NCBI GenBank assembly: GCA_030602675.1
Contig: JAUVZH010000152.1
Location: 1 to 6,581, forward strand
Direction of reading: 5' to 3'
DNA length: 6,581 nucleotides
From: Candidatus Heimdallarchaeota archaeon
GTDB lineage: Archaea > Asgardarchaeota > Heimdallarchaeia > JABLTI01
Shown: in pieces, positions 4,816 to 6,581 of the stretch
Position numbering within the stretch: the first letter of the stretch is position 1
How the letters are laid out: the number at the start of each line of letters is the position of its first letter
Position numbers and translations under genes: made by a program
The notes under the pieces: model-generated
What the model was told of the DNA's origin: nothing
The model's input: only the letters and a program-made list of their open reading frames with translations
The model's database searches: none

Positions 4816-6581
4816 ATGAAAATAAAAACTAAGGTGGTAATAGTTGGGTTACTACTAAATCTATTTTGTAGTAGTTTGTGTATGAGTATTGGCAAAAGCA
4901 TTATTGTAAGCAATAAAGAGATATCCACTAGCACTGAATATGTAAGTGATAAAGTGGTTGAAGAACCTATAATTCTTGACGGAACAATAACTGATTATTA
5001 TGCGAATGGCGAAACAGTGAATAAGGGGAGTAGCACAAATCCACTTCTTACTGAAACAAGTACTAATTCGCTTCCACTCACAAAAAATGACTCTCTGTTA
5101 ATAAAATTGGAGGAAATAGCTGCCCTTCCAAACGAACCAGACCAAGGGTGGGTTTATGATGATGTAGGGGAGAATTTCTCTGCAGTTAATGACCTTTTTA
5201 GCGAACATCAACTCTATGATAACTTATGGGGAGATCGTATTAGGGTTAGATCTTATCAATTACATTTGGGTTTTGGGGGATTTACAAGTGATATAGCAAC
5301 TGGTGATGTAGATGGAGATGGTCTAGACGAAGTGATAGTTGCTACAGATGATGATTATCTAGAAATTTATGATGACGCAAACCATAATTACAATAAACGA
5401 TCAATTCTATTTGAAGATCTTCCAGAACCAGTTTATGAAGACTATGGTTACGACCCTTCAGCTTGGAAAATTGATTTTTTGAAAACTATAGCTGTGGGTG
5501 ATGTGGATGGGGATGGCATAGATGAAATTGCTATTGCACGTTCTTTCCTAGGTGGAAGAATTGAATGGAACCTTCCCTTTATGCCACCAGATTTATCTGA
5601 TGCATCGATAACAATCTATTTTTGGGTCTTTGATGTGGTAGAATGGGATTTTATTGGATCAGGTATTGAAGTTATTACAGGAAAATTCTTGTACGATAGT
5701 TCTCTTTCAATGGAACCAGAAGTTGCTTTGGGTGATGTGGATGGGGATGGATTAGATGAAATTATTATAGGATACTGTTTTGGTGGAACTTTAGCAGCGA
5801 AAGTAAGTGATATTCATATTTTTGATGATTTTAACCATGGATTTGCTAGGATTTGGGATGATATTCTTGAATTTGATTGCCAATTTCCTAAAAATGAATT
5901 TAGTGGGATTCTCCAAGAAATCGACATAGTCTGTGGCGATTTTGATGGAGATAAAAAAGATGAGATAGCATTTGCTGCTACTCCCTATGATGGTTATAGG
6001 TGCGAAGCTGATTTGCTTATAATTGATGATTCTGTTATGGGTATAGTTGGTCAATATGGTGAAGTAGCAGAGTTGAAAATTGGAGGTTCAGATATTATTT
6101 GGGATGAATGGCAACAACGATTACCAATTGCATGTGGTGATATAGATGGTGACGGTAAAGACGAGATAGGACTAACGAGATCTTTTATGACGGATCGGCA
6201 AACAAGGGAACTGTTTATCTTCGAATTTTCCCAAGGTAATTATACACTAAGAAACTATTTTAACTCTTCTGATTGGGGTTTTATTGATTGTATTTTTACA
6301 ATGGGAGATGTGGATTGCGATGGGTTGGCTGAACTGGCTTTTTCAGGACGACATGGCAACTATGTTATTGATGATGCAAATGCGGGATTTACTCATATCA
6401 TGAATAAATCAGCTGGAATCTTAGGATTACTTGCTTGCAGCGATTTTGATGGTGATGGTATGCGGTTGAAATATACTGGTGAAAATTGGAGAAAAACTGC
6501 CCCACCAGGCTTGTTAGTCGCATTAGCTGCTCCCCCAGTTTATACTGGTATAGTGCAAAATTATGACTGGAGCTGGTCAGC
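4816..6581 (+). CDS. Secreted FG-GAP/VCBS-repeat beta-propeller protein, 3' end outside window
   Basis: At least 588 codons, open to the right edge. Residues 1-28 form a signal peptide: MKIKTK, then the hydrophobic VVIVGLLLNLFC, with cleavage likely near residues 23-28. A Ser/Thr/Asn-rich linker follows to about residue 110. Seven repeats of the form GDxDGDGxDE begin at residues 163, 228, 306, 374, 441, 497 and 542, spaced 45-78 residues. In FG-GAP/VCBS proteins the DxDxDG loop binds calcium and seven blades close an integrin-type beta-propeller, so the count suggests one complete propeller. Repeat 4 has KK for the last Gly position, repeat 6 has Cys (GDVDCDG) and repeat 7 drifts after the loop into LKYTGENW and LLVALAAPP, which looks like the start of a further domain. 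Expected location is outside the cell or at the surface; possible roles are adhesion or ligand binding. No enzymatic motif is visible in this part. Confidence 0.87.
   Translation, partial: MKIKTKVVIVGLLLNLFCSSLCMSIGKSIIVSNKEISTSTEYVSDKVVEEPIILDGTITDYYANGETVNKGSSTNPLLTETSTNSLPLTKNDSLLIKLEEIAALPNEPDQGWVYDDVGENFSAVNDLFSEHQLYDNLWGDRIRVRSYQLHLGFGGFTSDIATGDVDGDGLDEVIVATDDDYLEIYDDANHNYNKRSILFEDLPEPVYEDYGYDPSAWKIDFLKTIAVGDVDGDGIDEIAIARSFLGGRIEWNLPFMPPDLSDASITIYFWVFDVVEWDFIGSGIEVITGKFLYDSSLSMEPEVALGDVDGDGLDEIIIGYCFGGTLAAKVSDIHIFDDFNHGFARIWDDILEFDCQFPKNEFSGILQEIDIVCGDFDGDKKDEIAFAATPYDGYRCEADLLIIDDSVMGIVGQYGEVAELKIGGSDIIWDEWQQRLPIACGDIDGDGKDEIGLTRSFMTDRQTRELFIFEFSQGNYTLRNYFNSSDWGFIDCIFTMGDVDCDGLAELAFSGRHGNYVIDDANAGFTHIMNKSAGILGLLACSDFDGDGMRLKYTGENWRKTAPPGLLVALAAPPVYTGIVQNYDWSWS
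5302..6477 (+). repeat. Seven FG-GAP repeats within the propeller gene
   Basis: Repeat cores start at 5302, 5497, 5731, 5935, 6136, 6304 and 6439. The protein motif is degenerate, but the cores at 5497-5529 and 5731-5763 agree at 31 of 33 bases, including third codon positions, which points to recent duplication or gene conversion between these two blades. The region between cores is not conserved. Confidence 0.8.

Noticed and set aside
4749..4934. Minus-strand open frame of 61 codons
   Set aside because: Overlaps the leader and signal-peptide region of the FG-GAP gene; its hydrophobic look comes from the complement of A-rich and signal-peptide DNA.
5791..6054. Minus-strand open frame of 87 codons
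   Set aside because: Fully antisense to the FG-GAP coding sequence, whose frame is confirmed by repeats before and after this stretch.
1..6581. CRISPR array, tRNA or rRNA genes
   Set aside because: No regularly spaced direct repeats, no tRNA-like TTCRANYC arm with matching acceptor stem, and no conserved rRNA segment were seen on either strand.

Overview
The window is AT-rich DNA that reads best as an archaeal, possibly Asgard-type, chromosome segment. The grounds are an archaeal TATA-like element (TTTAAATA) upstream of the regulator gene, GGTGA-type ribosome binding sites, T-tract gene ends, and a secreted FG-GAP propeller protein of a style I associate with archaea. The lineage is inference; no rRNA or other decisive marker is present.

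Layout. (1) 2-505 (+): C-terminal part of a single-HKD phospholipase-D-like protein with a CxxCx7C tail, cut by the window edge. (2) 753-2953 (-): a compact three-gene operon transcribed regulator first: a winged-helix regulator, a C_GCAxxG_C_C-type cysteine redox protein, and a zinc-independent MDR quinone/alkenal-type oxidoreductase. A hairpin plus T-tract closes it. Its promoter region (2966-3056) carries one near-perfect 20-bp palindrome, a second related site and a degenerate third. They overlap the predicted transcription start and leader, which suggests autorepression. (3) 3095-4413 (+): a mosaic. A short PLD-gene remnant (about 3095-3155) abuts a gene pair of higher GC: a small, possibly 5'-truncated ORF translationally coupled to a four-helix membrane protein with a PH-like C-terminal domain. 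The pair ends in a perfect 9-bp hairpin terminator that contains the stop codon. A second, larger PLD remnant (4183-4413) follows immediately. (4) 4414-4815: no intact gene. It holds a startless 84-codon open frame on the minus strand (4433-4687) and the leader of the next gene. (5) 4816-6581 (+): a long ORF running off the right edge, encoding a signal-peptide protein with seven FG-GAP/VCBS-type calcium-binding repeats.

How the parts relate. The minus-strand operon looks like a self-controlled redox or electrophile-response unit. The most distinctive structural signal is three related pieces of one PLD-family gene within 4.4 kb, two of them bracketing a compositionally different, self-contained two-gene cassette. 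This suggests PLD copies have been sites of recombination or insertion. The FG-GAP gene is independent and encodes a probable cell-surface or secreted protein.
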